A stretch of 64,000 nt of DNA from Candidatus Margulisiibacteriota bacterium. Its GTDB lineage: Bacteria > Margulisbacteria > WOR-1 > O2-12-FULL-45-9 > XYB2-FULL-48-7. The notes under the pieces were generated by a model. The model saw only the letters and a list, made by a program, of their open reading frames with translations, ran no database searches and was not told where the DNA came from. Numbering within the stretch: the first letter of the stretch is position 1; each line of letters opens with the position of its first letter. The DNA lies in assembly GCA_025453605.1 (NCBI GenBank), contig JALOPZ010000001.1, positions 124,001-188,000 of the forward strand, given 5' to 3'. A program made the translations under genes and the position numbers. Shown one piece after another: positions 18,462 to 26,459 of the stretch.

Positions 18462-19509
18462 GTAAAGCGCGGTTAGTTTCTATCAACTTTTGCAGTCTGG
18501 CCTGTTTGACCTCGTCCGGGACCTGCCCGGGCATTTGGGCGGCGGCGGTCATGGGGCGCGGTGAATAAGCAAACATGTTAACCGCCTTGAAGCGGACTTT
18601 TTCCAGTACCTGCAACGTATTCTGGAACTGGGCTGCGGTCTCCCCCGGAAAACCGACCAACAGGTCGGATGTGATCCGGGCGTTGGGAATAAGTTCACGG
18701 ATCTTTCTGACCCGGCCAAGGTAGTACTCGACCGTGTAACCGCGGTTCATCGCCTTGAGGATCTCGTTATCACCGGACTGCAAAGGCAAATGGAACTCTT
18801 TGGCGACATACGGCAGGTCTGCCACCGTTTTGATCAGGTCGTCGCTGAGGTCTTTGGGATGAGAGGTCATAAATCTAATGACAAATGACAAATGACAAAT
18901 GTCAAATGATTGTACCGCTGTTAATAAATTAGATAGCCCGAAGCGGTATGAGTTGACGTTTTGGCCGAGGAGCGTGATGTCGGTGACCCCCTGCTCTATT
19001 AACCCCTTGATCTCGGCGAGGACGTCGTCCAGGGGGCGGGAAGTCTCGTGGCCGCGGACGTAAGGAACGACGCAGTAGGAACAGTAGTTGTCGCAACCGT
19101 TCATTATGGAGACAAATGGGGATTGAGGGACTAAGGGACTAGGGGACTGGGGGACTGGGGGACGGAGGAACCGAGTCAGGACTTCGGGGCTGTTCGGAGG
19201 AACAAAAAGGTCGACATGGGGGAATTGCTTTTTGACGTCGCGACCCGGTTCGGTGACGAGGCAGCCGCAGAGAGCGATCTTTAAATTGGGGTTGAGCTTT
19301 TTCGCCCCTTTAAGCGACTGGACAAACCAGGCAGCGCGGTCCTCCGCGTTCTGGCGGACGACGCAGGTGAGGACCAGGATGATGTCGGCGTTCTGATAAT
19401 CTGATGGACTGGTACTCTGATATCCTGCCGCCTCCAACACGCCGGCCAATTTTGCGGCATCATGGACGTTAGCCTGGCAGCCATACGTTTTAATATAATA
19501 TCGGGGCAT
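18454..19509 (-). CDS. miaB: MiaB-like tRNA methylthiotransferase lacking the TRAM domain
   Basis: This radical-SAM enzyme adds the methylthio group to i6A37 of tRNAs. The UPF0004 domain has cysteines in YIKTYGCQANVHD, LVLTCVVRQNAEDRA and ALCGCLVTE, and the radical-SAM cluster is CDNYCSYCVVPY. SHPKDLSDDLI, LPLQSGDNEILKAMNRGYT and DLLVGFPGET follow. It ends at residue 351 with RLQKLIETNRALLL, exactly where a C-terminal TRAM domain normally begins (full length about 440). Two low-complexity inserts (PQSPSPLVPQSP and DICHLSFVIRF) are encoded by short tandem repeats. MtaB is an alternative, but the YGCQAN start favours MiaB. Confidence 0.88.
   Translation of the reverse strand: MPRYYIKTYGCQANVHDAAKLAGVLEAAGYQSTSPSDYQNADIILVLTCVVRQNAEDRAAWFVQSLKGAKKLNPNLKIALCGCLVTEPGRDVKKQFPHVDLFVPPNSPEVLTRFLRPPVPQSPSPLVPQSPFVSIMNGCDNYCSYCVVPYVRGHETSRPLDDVLAEIKGLIEQGVTDITLLGQNVNSYRFGLSNLLTAVQSFDICHLSFVIRFMTSHPKDLSDDLIKTVADLPYVAKEFHLPLQSGDNEILKAMNRGYTVEYYLGRVRKIRELIPNARITSDLLVGFPGETAAQFQNTLQVLEKVRFKAVNMFAYSPRPMTAAAQMPGQVPDEVKQARLQKLIETNRALLL
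18877..18911 (+). repeat. Degenerate 7-bp tandem repeat inside miaB (aatgaca units)
   Basis: Five units: aatgaca three times, then aatgtca and aatgatt. They encode DICHLSFVIRF on the minus strand, within the radical-SAM part, and keep the frame. Confidence 0.85.
19126..19165 (+). repeat. Degenerate 8-bp tandem repeat inside miaB
   Basis: Five 8-bp units: agggacta twice, ggggactg twice, ggggacgg. They encode the PVPQSPSPLVPQSP linker between the UPF0004 domain and the radical-SAM core. It is the only clear 8-bp member of the repeat class. Confidence 0.8.
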
Positions 19510-19518
19510 TGTTATCTG

Positions 19519-19527
19519 ATTATAACA
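19519..19527 (-). promoter_or_regulatory. Extended -10 promoter (TGTTATAAT) of miaB
   Basis: TGTTATAAT on the minus strand ends 9 bp before the miaB ATG. The transcript would have a leader of only a few nucleotides, and no Shine-Dalgarno sequence is present. Confidence 0.6.
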
Positions 19528-19531
19528 CTAG

Positions 19532-20449
19532 TCAACCAAGCCGGGGATTGACCAGGTCGATGGATAATGGCAGGCCAAATCGCCTGGCCGCATCAGGAGA
19601 ACCGATGATCCGAAAAACTTTGCGCTCAGCCGGCCGCAGCTTATCGTTATACTCTCCCAGTCCATAGTCATACGCGCTCCGGAGGCAGGGAATAACATAT
19701 CTTTGTTCCGCCTCCCACTCCGGCGTCCTCGGCAAAGGGGCCATCACCTTTAACAGGTAATGGATAAAGTTATACAAATAAGCCTGGGAGTAAAATGTCT
19801 GGGCCGGTCGGGGGAGGTCCTCCTCCCGCAACCCGTTCAGCGCGCCATAAACCGCCAATTTTAAACAGCCGACCTCGTGAGCGATGTTCAGCGCCAGGCT
19901 GAAAGGGCCCATCTGCAGCCCCAAGCCCCAGGGGACGACCAGCGCGCAGGGACCGGACAGCGCCTCATAATCTTGACCCAAGAATAGCCGCTGCTCGGCC
20001 TCTGTAGCTTGAAGCTTAAACGCAACCTTAAGATCAAGCGGGGACGGGAGATCGCATGCCGGCCGGCCGAGGTGACAGCCGGCGCTAAATACCCCCCGCG
20101 GTTGGGGTTGACTGCCAACCAGGCCAAGGTAGTTGGTAAACCCGATCGCCCGGGTCACGTTGAAAAGGTCCGCCAGATAGTTGGTCCCGGCCTGATCGAA
20201 CTCCTGCTGGTGGAGCCGCTGGACCTTTAAAAAGATATCGTGAACTTCCGCCGGCAGGTTCTGCGGCGGGCACATTACCAACGCCTCCCCATTCTGCATC
20301 CAGAGCTGATCCTGAATAAAGCGGGTGCTGGGAAGAACAGCGTTCTTGCCGGTCTGGGCCGATAACCAGATCGTGGTCCTTTTCCCGGAAGAAAAGACCA
20401 GCGGGTGTAACCGCGCCCCGACTTCTCTAAATACCAACCTAACTGCCAT
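19532..20449 (-). CDS. Conserved-looking protein of unknown function (305 aa)
   Basis: No family was recognised. The product is soluble with a mixed alpha/beta look, no signal peptide and no membrane segment. Visible features include an N-terminal LVFREVGARLHPLVFSSG, a segment GPCALVVPWGLGLQMGPFSL, and a Tyr-rich FYSQAYLYNFIHYLL stretch. The ATG is preceded by AAGGTG. It lies upstream of miaB in the same direction but separated by a miaB promoter, and diverges from the lipoprotein gene at 20560. Confidence 0.75.
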   Translation of the reverse strand: MAVRLVFREVGARLHPLVFSSGKRTTIWLSAQTGKNAVLPSTRFIQDQLWMQNGEALVMCPPQNLPAEVHDIFLKVQRLHQQEFDQAGTNYLADLFNVTRAIGFTNYLGLVGSQPQPRGVFSAGCHLGRPACDLPSPLDLKVAFKLQATEAEQRLFLGQDYEALSGPCALVVPWGLGLQMGPFSLALNIAHEVGCLKLAVYGALNGLREEDLPRPAQTFYSQAYLYNFIHYLLKVMAPLPRTPEWEAEQRYVIPCLRSAYDYGLGEYNDKLRPAERKVFRIIGSPDAARRFGLPLSIDLVNPRLG

Positions 20450-20500
20450 TGTTCACCTTGCCAGGCTATCGGTCGCTGCGGCGGCGGATTTCAGTCATCA

Positions 20501-20529
20501 TTGACACACCCCTCCCCCGGTGCCAGAAT
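20501..20529 (+). promoter_or_regulatory. Promoter of the lipoprotein gene
   Basis: A perfect TTGACA (20501-20506) is followed after 17 bp by CAGAAT (20524-20529, four of six matches). The transcript would have about 25 nt of leader ending in a strong AAGGAGG ribosome-binding site. Confidence 0.65.
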
Positions 20530-20559
20530 ACCGGGGTGATCACAAGGAGGAACACTATT

Positions 20560-21618
20560 ATGCTCAAAAAGATCGGTTTTATGCTCCCCGGCATTGTCCT
20601 GCTCCTGGCGCTCGCGCTCGGCTGCGCTTCAACCACCACGACCAGCTCCAACGAGGTCGGGATCAGGACCGGCACCTACTCTTATCTTGGGACCCAGAGC
20701 CCGGGAGACGTCTGGAACTGGACGATCGGCGAAGGGACGTTCATGGGGACCAACGAAACGCAGGCAAAATACTACAGCGGGACCTTTATCACTTTCACGA
20801 GCGGTTTTAACAAAGCGACGATCAGAGCGACCAACGACTCCGGCGTGCCGACCGACGGGACCGGCACCGCCTATTTTCTCGAATACCCGAACACCCTGCT
20901 GGTGGTTAAACCAGCGGATGACGACAGCGTGATCGTCTGCTGCGCCAGAGCGGCAACGGCTCCCGCGGCCGGACAGTATAATTTTGTCAACATCCCCTGG
21001 CCAAGCTGGACCAGCGCGAGCTCGACATTCGGGACGGTCGAAGTCAGCGCCGCGGGCGGCCTTTTCTCCTTTAACGTCAAAAGCTACGACCTGTACGGCA
21101 ACCCGGTCGGTGCCAACCTGGAAAGCGGCTTCAGTTTCAGCAACGGCAAGCTGATCAAGGCCGGCAACCCGCTGCAGATCTTTATGACCCCGTCGGGCGC
21201 ATTTCTGGGCGATAACGGCCCGGGATATGGCGGTTTTGTCGGGGTGGCCAACCAGAGCATCGGCCCCACCGCGGTGGCCGGCAAACAGTACCGCGGTGTC
21301 CTTTTTTCTTACGATGTGACCAGCCATCACGGCCTGATCGAAGCGATCGGGGCCGAACCCCACCCCGGCAAAAGCAACGCGTTACAGGGCTTCACCTTCT
21401 CCGACATCGACCATAATATCCGGGAGACCGAGGGGGTAACGCTGGAATTCGGCGCCCAGGCCGGCAACGGGATCATTGCCGGGTCAATGACACACCGGAA
21501 CGGGACGATCGATTCGTTCAACATGGTAGCGTCACAAGTAGGCGGTAAATATATTGTTTTCGGCATTTCCACCGACGGCCACGGCCGGCCACAGAACTTT
21601 TTGGTGGTCGAGAAGTAG
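20560..21618 (+). CDS. Predicted lipoprotein of unknown function
   Basis: The start is set at MLKKIGFMLPGIVLLLALAL, preceded by AAGGAGG at 20544-20550; an upstream extension is not supported. The signal peptide ends in LALGC, a lipobox, with Ala at +2, which would favour the outer membrane if the Lol rule applies. The mature part (about 330 residues) is rich in Gly, Ser, Thr and Phe, consistent with a secreted beta-rich protein; it has no recognised domain. It ends tail to tail with the next gene, with no base between the two stop codons. Confidence 0.85.
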   Translation: MLKKIGFMLPGIVLLLALALGCASTTTTSSNEVGIRTGTYSYLGTQSPGDVWNWTIGEGTFMGTNETQAKYYSGTFITFTSGFNKATIRATNDSGVPTDGTGTAYFLEYPNTLLVVKPADDDSVIVCCARAATAPAAGQYNFVNIPWPSWTSASSTFGTVEVSAAGGLFSFNVKSYDLYGNPVGANLESGFSFSNGKLIKAGNPLQIFMTPSGAFLGDNGPGYGGFVGVANQSIGPTAVAGKQYRGVLFSYDVTSHHGLIEAIGAEPHPGKSNALQGFTFSDIDHNIRETEGVTLEFGAQAGNGIIAGSMTHRNGTIDSFNMVASQVGGKYIVFGISTDGHGRPQNFLVVEK

Positions 21619-22359
21619 CTAGTCGAGTCTTTCGCGGGCCATGATCAGCTTGAGCCGGACCTCGCAAAGCAGGAGGTCGGTGTTCAACCAAAGCCTGTCC
21701 GCCGCCGCGGTCAAAAAAGCCTGCTGTTTTCCCAGCTGAGCGCAATAGCTGAGGTTCAGTTCCTTGAACTGCGCGGTGTAAGCGACCGGTTCATAAGCCG
21801 GATAGAGCTCCTGCGCCAGCGGTTTTAGCGCGCTGGAGAGCGAGGACTGGTCCCGGCCGTAGATCGCTCTGAAGAGCGGATTAACAAAATGGCCGACCTT
21901 CGTCGGGTCGCTCTCAGCCAGGTCGGCAACGGCCAGCATCCCCTGCAGGAGGTGATGCAGAACATCGGCCTGGGCCTTGTAGGCGGTCAAGTCACAGCCA
22001 GCACCACAGAATGCCCGCCCCGCGATCCGACCGGATTTTGCCAGCTCGGCCCGCGCCGCCCGCTCATCGACCCGACCATAGTAACGAAAAAGGTCGCTGT
22101 CATCCAGCTCTAATTTTTTCCCGATCCGCCCCAGCATTTCACCCAGCGTCTCTTCTCCGTAACGCCGGTAATTGGTCAGGATCGCGACAGTTTTGACCGC
22201 CAGCGCATCGATCCCGTCCATGTTAAGCTTTCCTTCGGGCGCGGCTCTTTTTATGCTGGTAGCGGCAAACTCGGCGCTGAACGCCGGCGGCTGCGACGGC
22301 CGCTGCGCACCGGGCATGATCAGTCTTTTTAAGTCGCTAAGTATGCGCGGGATCTTCAT
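21619..22359 (-). CDS. Soluble helical protein of unknown function (246 aa)
   Basis: No family is recognised. The protein is predicted largely helical, with no signal or membrane segment. A stretch AGRAFCGAGCDLTAYKAQAD contains two closely spaced cysteines (CGAGC). It converges with the lipoprotein gene with zero intergenic bases, and its start follows a terminator hairpin of the upstream gene. Confidence 0.75.
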   Translation of the reverse strand: MKIPRILSDLKRLIMPGAQRPSQPPAFSAEFAATSIKRAAPEGKLNMDGIDALAVKTVAILTNYRRYGEETLGEMLGRIGKKLELDDSDLFRYYGRVDERAARAELAKSGRIAGRAFCGAGCDLTAYKAQADVLHHLLQGMLAVADLAESDPTKVGHFVNPLFRAIYGRDQSSLSSALKPLAQELYPAYEPVAYTAQFKELNLSYCAQLGKQQAFLTAAADRLWLNTDLLLCEVRLKLIMARERLD

Positions 22360-22396
22360 GAGGGATTGTCGGTCACCTTGAGCAAAGATTTCAGCG

Positions 22397-22423
22397 AAAA
22401 AGTGTTAAATAAAATGTTAACAC
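22397..22423 (-). terminator. Rho-independent terminator after the YgjP-like gene
   Basis: On the minus strand GTGTTAA and TTAACAC form a 7-bp stem with an 8-nt loop, followed by TTTTT (22397-22401). The upstream arm includes the stop codon of the metalloprotease gene. It would end the DUF3467-greA-SemiSWEET-YgjP transcript. Confidence 0.7.
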
Positions 22424-22881
22424 AGCAAAAGCTGGTTATTTTGCCGCAGCCAGCGCCGGTGCGCCCGGTGATCGGGGACATGTTGCTCCACCAAACGCCA
22501 AAAACGCCCGGAATGATTAAGCTCGGCCAGGTGGGCCAGTTCGTGGATGATCACGTAATCGATCACGGCCGGCGGGGCCATGATCAGGCGCCAGGTAAAA
22601 CAGACCGTTCCTTTCGCGCCGCAAGAGCCCCAGCGGGTTCGCGCCCCGGTGATCCTGACCCGGGCCGGCCGGTAGCCGGTCTGTTCGCTCAACTCGCGGC
22701 AACGGTCGCTGATCCTGGCGTTAGCTTCGCGAACCAGCCGCCCACGTTCCTCCAGAGGGAGCCTCCTTGGGCTGGGTTTAGCAGACTGGCGGGCAAGATT
22801 GCGCTCGATCCACTTTTTCTTTTGCCTGATAAAACGGGCGATCACGCGATCGGACAACTGACGCGGGGAGCGGACGACCAA
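22417..22881 (-). CDS. YgjP/SprT-like zinc metalloprotease (DUF45 family)
   Basis: The HELAH motif (VIDYVIIHELAHLAELNHS) with a downstream Phe/His context, and TRWGSCGAKGTVCFTWRLI, are hallmarks of the YgjP metallopeptidase family. The only canonical start, TTG at 22881, gives 154 residues, but the in-frame sequence upstream (to about 22953) reads DYRVIRSSRRTLALIITPE, which matches the normal family N-terminus. No ATG, GTG or TTG exists there, so a non-standard start or an N-terminal truncation is possible. The full frame would overlap the SemiSWEET stop. Confidence 0.85.
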   Translation of the reverse strand: MVVRSPRQLSDRVIARFIRQKKKWIERNLARQSAKPSPRRLPLEERGRLVREANARISDRCRELSEQTGYRPARVRITGARTRWGSCGAKGTVCFTWRLIMAPPAVIDYVIIHELAHLAELNHSGRFWRLVEQHVPDHRAHRRWLRQNNQLLLC

Positions 22882-22942
22882 ACCTGCTTCGGGAGTAATT
22901 ATCAGGGCTAAAGTCCGGCGGGAAGAACGGATTACCCGGTAA

Positions 22943-23203
22943 TCAGCCGTATTTCACCTTAAGGTAAACAATGTAGAGCATCAGGCAAAGGGTCACGGAA
23001 TTAGCAATAATGACCGGCAGAACATTGAGCAGCACTCCGTAAACGACCCAGAGAGCAACACCGAGCGCCGACATCACCCACATGGCCAGAGAAATATCTT
23101 TTGTCTGCCTGGTTGTGTGCGCCTTGATCACCTGCGGCATAATCCCGCCGGTCGTCAGCGAAGCGGCGATCAGACCGATCGTCATGACCGGATCAAAAGC
23201 CAT
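22943..23203 (-). CDS. SemiSWEET-type (PQ-loop) sugar transporter
   Basis: SemiSWEETs are half-transporters that dimerise to carry sugars. The 86 residues form three membrane helices; GGIMPQVIKAHTTRQTKDIS is the PQ-loop motif in helix 1, and the NSVTLCLMLYIVY helix carries the conserved Asn. The ATG overlaps the greA stop as ATGA. Confidence 0.92.
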   Translation of the reverse strand: MAFDPVMTIGLIAASLTTGGIMPQVIKAHTTRQTKDISLAMWVMSALGVALWVVYGVLLNVLPVIIANSVTLCLMLYIVYLKVKYG

Positions 23204-23667
23204 CAGCGGATCTCCAGGACCTGGTACTTGACCAGGCCGCGCGGTGCCTCGAACTCGATCGTCTCGCCGATCCGGGCCCCGAACAGCGCCCCCCCCAGCG
23301 GCGAATCGGTCGATATTTTATCTTCCAGAACATCGGCCTCGATCTCGGGGACGATCTTGTACTCAACGACCTTACCGGTATCGAGCGCCTTGATCCTGAC
23401 CGTCGAGCCGAGGGTCACGGCGTCGGATTTGGGCATATCCTTGGCCGCCACGACCGTGACCGACTCGATCTTGGCCTCCAGGTCGCGGATCCGCGCTTCG
23501 TTAAGTCCCTGCTCTTCCTTGGCGGCGTGGTAACCGGCGTTCTCCTTCAGATCGCCTTCGTCGCGCGCCTCGCCGATCGTTTTGGAGATCTTGGCCCGGC
23601 GCCCCTTGAGCGCGGCAAGCTTCTCCTTCATCTTCTCATAGTTATCCGGCGTCACATATTCTGTCAT
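23203..23667 (-). CDS. greA: Transcription elongation factor GreA
   Basis: GreA rescues backtracked RNA polymerase. The N-terminal coiled coil carries the acidic tip (ARDEGDLKENAGYHAAKEEQ) and the C-terminal FKBP-like domain ends in LGGALFGARIGETIEFEAP. At 154 residues it has the usual length. A GGAAAGGA ribosome-binding site precedes the ATG. It sits between the DUF3467 gene and the SemiSWEET gene. Confidence 0.97.
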   Translation of the reverse strand: MTEYVTPDNYEKMKEKLAALKGRRAKISKTIGEARDEGDLKENAGYHAAKEEQGLNEARIRDLEAKIESVTVVAAKDMPKSDAVTLGSTVRIKALDTGKVVEYKIVPEIEADVLEDKISTDSPLGGALFGARIGETIEFEAPRGLVKYQVLEIR

Positions 23668-23684
23668 GCTATTTGTCCTTTCCG

Positions 23685-23969
23685 TTAATTCTTGGAGAAT
23701 TCCAGGCCGAATTTGGGCGGCTCGGGCGCTTCCTTGATCGGTTTAAAACCCTTTTCGTAGATCGCGACGTTCTCCTGCAGGGCGCGGAGGAACCGTTTGG
23801 CGTGGGCCGGCGACATGATGATCCGGGCGTTGACCTTGCCGGTCGGCGGATGGGCGAAGATAAAGTCCATGATGAATTCGTTCTCGTTGTGCGAGATCAC
23901 CGCCAGGTTGGCGTAGTCCCCGCCCGCCACCTCGTCGCTGAGCGAAATTTTAATTTCCTGTTCTGCCAT
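23685..23969 (-). CDS. DUF3467 family protein
   Basis: The 94-residue protein contains YANLAVISHNENEFIMDF and the conserved ARIIMSPAHAKRFLRALQEN of DUF3467, a family of small bacterial proteins without proven function. It is first of an operon with greA and is transcribed divergently from typA. A GAGGTG site lies before its ATG. Confidence 0.9.
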   Translation of the reverse strand: MAEQEIKISLSDEVAGGDYANLAVISHNENEFIMDFIFAHPPTGKVNARIIMSPAHAKRFLRALQENVAIYEKGFKPIKEAPEPPKFGLEFSKN

Positions 23970-23986
23970 GTTTACACCTCATTATT

Positions 23987-23995
23987 ATTATATCA
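23987..23995 (-). promoter_or_regulatory. Extended -10 promoter (TGATATAAT) of the DUF3467-greA operon
   Basis: TGATATAAT on the minus strand lies 17 bp before the ATG, leaving a leader of about 10 nt with a GAGGTG site. It is only two bases from the divergent typA promoter, so the two polymerases would compete. Confidence 0.65.
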
Positions 23996-23997
23996 GA

Positions 23998-24006
23998 TGC
24001 TATAAT
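23998..24006 (+). promoter_or_regulatory. Extended -10 promoter (TGCTATAAT) of typA
   Basis: TGCTATAAT ends 6 bp before the GTG start codon of typA, which implies a leaderless message starting with GTG. Confidence 0.65.
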
Positions 24007-24012
24007 GGTTAG

Positions 24013-25824
24013 GTGAAAAAGATCATCAACATCGCGATCATCGCTCACGTCGACCACGGCAAGACGACGCTGACCGACCACCTGCTGCGGCAAGGCGGGG
24101 CCTTTGGCGAACGGGACGAGATCCCCGAACTGGTCATGGACAGCAACGACCTGGAGCGGGAGCGCGGCATCACCATTTTTTCCAAGAACTGCTCGATCCA
24201 CTACCGGGACTACAAGATCAACATCGTCGACACGCCCGGCCACGCCGATTTCGGTTCCGAGGTCGAGCGGGTCCTGAAGATGGTCGACAGCGTCCTGCTG
24301 ATCGTCGACGCCAAGGAAGGGCCGATGCCGCAGACCAAGTTCGTGCTCGCCAAATCGTTGAAACTGGGGCTGAAACCGATCGTCGTCATGAACAAGATCG
24401 ACAAGGTCGACAAAGAAGGGCGCCGGGCGCACAAGTCGATCGACCTGATCTTTGACCTCTTCGTCAAACTGGAGGCCAACGACGAGCAGCTTGATTTCCC
24501 GGTCGTCTACGCCATCTCCCGCGACGGGGTGGCGATGAAAGAGTTCCATGACGAGCGGAAAGACCTGGGCCCGCTTTTTGACGCCATTCTGCAGCATGTC
24601 GCCCCCTATCCCGACCGCAGCGGCCAGCCGCTGCAGCTGCAGGTCACCAACCTCGCCTATGATGATTACGTCGGCCGGATCGCCATCGGCCGGGTCGCGG
24701 TCGGGGTCCTGCACAAGAACCAGAATATCGTCGTCTGCAAACGCGACAGTTCGATCGTCCCCGGCAAGATCGTCAAGCTTTCCATTTTTGAAGGGCTGAA
24801 ACAGGTCGAGGTCGACAGCGTCGATTGCGGCGACATCGTCGCCATCGCCGGCATCCCCGACATCACGATCGGCGAAACGATCTGCCTGGCGGAGAACCCG
24901 CAGCCGATGCCGCTGCTGCAGATCGACGAACCGACGCTCAACATGGAGTTTTTGGTCAACGACTCGCCGTTCGCCGGCCGGGACGGCAAATATGTCACCA
25001 ACCGCCATCTCCGGGAAAGACTGGAGCGCGAACTGCAGACCAATGTCGGCCTGCGGGTCGAGGATATCGGCGGCGCGGAAGGGTTCCGGGTTTCCGGCCG
25101 GGGCGAGCTTCATCTCTCCATCCTCCTGGAACAGATGCGCCGCGAGGGATACGAGGTCCAGGTCTCCCAGCCCAAGGTCATCTACAAGACGGTCCACGGC
25201 GAACGGATGGAACCGATCGAACAGGCGATCATCACCGTTCCCGAGGAGTTCGCCGGCGTAGTGATCGAAAAGCTCGGCAAGCGGAAAGGCGAAATGCTGG
25301 AGATGACCAACAAGAACGGAATGACGACCATGATCTACAACGTGCCGACCCGCGGCCTGCTCGGTTTTCGCGCCGAATTCATCATGGATACCAAGGGTGA
25401 AGGGATCGTCCACCACTCTTTTGCCCGGTTCGAGCGGTACAAGGGAGAGATCGCCCAGCGCTACAACGGGGTGCTGGTCTCCGGCAATCCGGGCAAAACC
25501 GCCTCCTACGCGCTGGATAATCTACAGCAGCGGTCCCGGCTTTTTGTCAGCCCGGGGGTCGAAGTTTACGAAGGAATGATCGTCGGCGAGAACGTCCGGA
25601 ACATGGACATGACCGTTAACCCGACCAAGGAGAAGAAACAGACCAACATCCGCGCCGCCAGCGCCGACGAGGCGATCCGCCTCACCCCGCCGATCAAGCT
25701 GTCGCTGGAACAGGCGCTCGAGTTCATTAACGACGACGAGCTGGTCGAGGTGACGCCGAAGAACATCCGCCTCCGGAAGAAATACCTGACCGAGAACGAA
25801 CGTTCGCGCAACCGGAAAGAGTAA
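24013..25824 (+). CDS. typA: GTP-binding protein TypA/BipA
   Basis: TypA is a translational GTPase related to EF-G that acts in ribosome assembly and stress. [38 protein letters not shown] and MNKIDKVD form the G domain; [17 protein letters not shown] and the C-terminal [15 protein letters not shown] and HHSFARFE are specific to TypA. The start is GTG at 24013, without a leader. Its stop abuts the ybaB stop with no base between. Confidence 0.97.
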   Translation: MKKIINIAIIAHVDHGKTTLTDHLLRQGGAFGERDEIPELVMDSNDLERERGITIFSKNCSIHYRDYKINIVDTPGHADFGSEVERVLKMVDSVLLIVDAKEGPMPQTKFVLAKSLKLGLKPIVVMNKIDKVDKEGRRAHKSIDLIFDLFVKLEANDEQLDFPVVYAISRDGVAMKEFHDERKDLGPLFDAILQHVAPYPDRSGQPLQLQVTNLAYDDYVGRIAIGRVAVGVLHKNQNIVVCKRDSSIVPGKIVKLSIFEGLKQVEVDSVDCGDIVAIAGIPDITIGETICLAENPQPMPLLQIDEPTLNMEFLVNDSPFAGRDGKYVTNRHLRERLERELQTNVGLRVEDIGGAEGFRVSGRGELHLSILLEQMRREGYEVQVSQPKVIYKTVHGERMEPIEQAIITVPEEFAGVVIEKLGKRKGEMLEMTNKNGMTTMIYNVPTRGLLGFRAEFIMDTKGEGIVHHSFARFERYKGEIAQRYNGVLVSGNPGKTASYALDNLQQRSRLFVSPGVEVYEGMIVGENVRNMDMTVNPTKEKKQTNIRAASADEAIRLTPPIKLSLEQALEFINDDELVEVTPKNIRLRKKYLTENERSRNRKE

Positions 25825-26106
25825 TTACATCCCCGGCAGGAGGCCGCCGAGCCCGCCGGTAAACTTTTGCATCCGCTTCCCCATTTCGTCCCGGGCGGTC
25901 TTGACCGCGCGGTTCACCGCTTCCTTGATCGACTGCGGCTTGACCGGCTCCGGCACGACCAGCTCAATGATCTCCATTTCGCCGTTGCAGACGACCCTGA
26001 CCCCGTCGTGGTTCACTTCAAACCGCGCCTGTTTGAGCTCCTCATGCAGCTGCTTCGCCTGCTTGATCATCTCGCCCATTTTTCCCAAGTTACCGAACAT
26101 GTTCAT
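25825..26106 (-). CDS. ybaB: YbaB/EbfC nucleoid-associated protein
   Basis: YbaB proteins bind DNA as dimers. The 93-residue protein shows the N-terminal MFGNLGKMGEMIKQAKQL and KTARDEMGKRMQKFTGG typical of the family. In other bacteria it lies beside dnaX-recR; here it follows a HIT-family gene and converges on typA. Confidence 0.94.
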   Translation of the reverse strand: MNMFGNLGKMGEMIKQAKQLHEELKQARFEVNHDGVRVVCNGEMEIIELVVPEPVKPQSIKEAVNRAVKTARDEMGKRMQKFTGGLGGLLPGM

Positions 26107-26123
26107 CGTTTTTCCTCCTTATC

Positions 26124-26459
26124 TCAACCCGGGGGCCAGTTAAATCCCCTGCCCCCCAGGACATGGATATGCAAGTGGTCAACCGCCATGCCGGCAGCGC
26201 GACCGTTGTTAATGACCGTCCGGAAACCGGACTTATCGATCCCCTGCTCCACCGCCACTTTATTGACGACTTTCATCAAATCAATAAAGATCGAGTGGTC
26301 CTTAACAGCCGACAGAGAGTCGACGTGCTCTTTGGGGATCACCAGGATGTGGACCGGCGCCTGCGGGGCAATATCGTTGAAGGCCAGCACCTTATCGTCT
26401 TCGTATACGATGCTCGCCGGGAGCTCTTTTTTAATGATCCGGCAAAAGAGGCAGGTCAT
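26124..26459 (-). CDS. HIT family (HINT-like) nucleotide-binding protein
   Basis: HIT proteins hydrolyse nucleotide phosphoramidates or dinucleotides. MTCLFCRIIKKELPAS at the start and HLHIHVLGGR (the histidine triad) at the end are diagnostic; length 111. The N-terminal CxxC pair suggests a zinc-binding HINT protein. It overlaps trpC by 4 bp (ATGA). Confidence 0.95.
   Translation of the reverse strand: MTCLFCRIIKKELPASIVYEDDKVLAFNDIAPQAPVHILVIPKEHVDSLSAVKDHSIFIDLMKVVNKVAVEQGIDKSGFRTVINNGRAAGMAVDHLHIHVLGGRGFNWPPG

Noticed and set aside
20449-20559. N-terminal extension of the lipoprotein (37 more codons)
   Set aside because: The extension would overlap the promoter, has no Shine-Dalgarno site, and would bury the signal peptide; AAGGAGG precedes the inner ATG.
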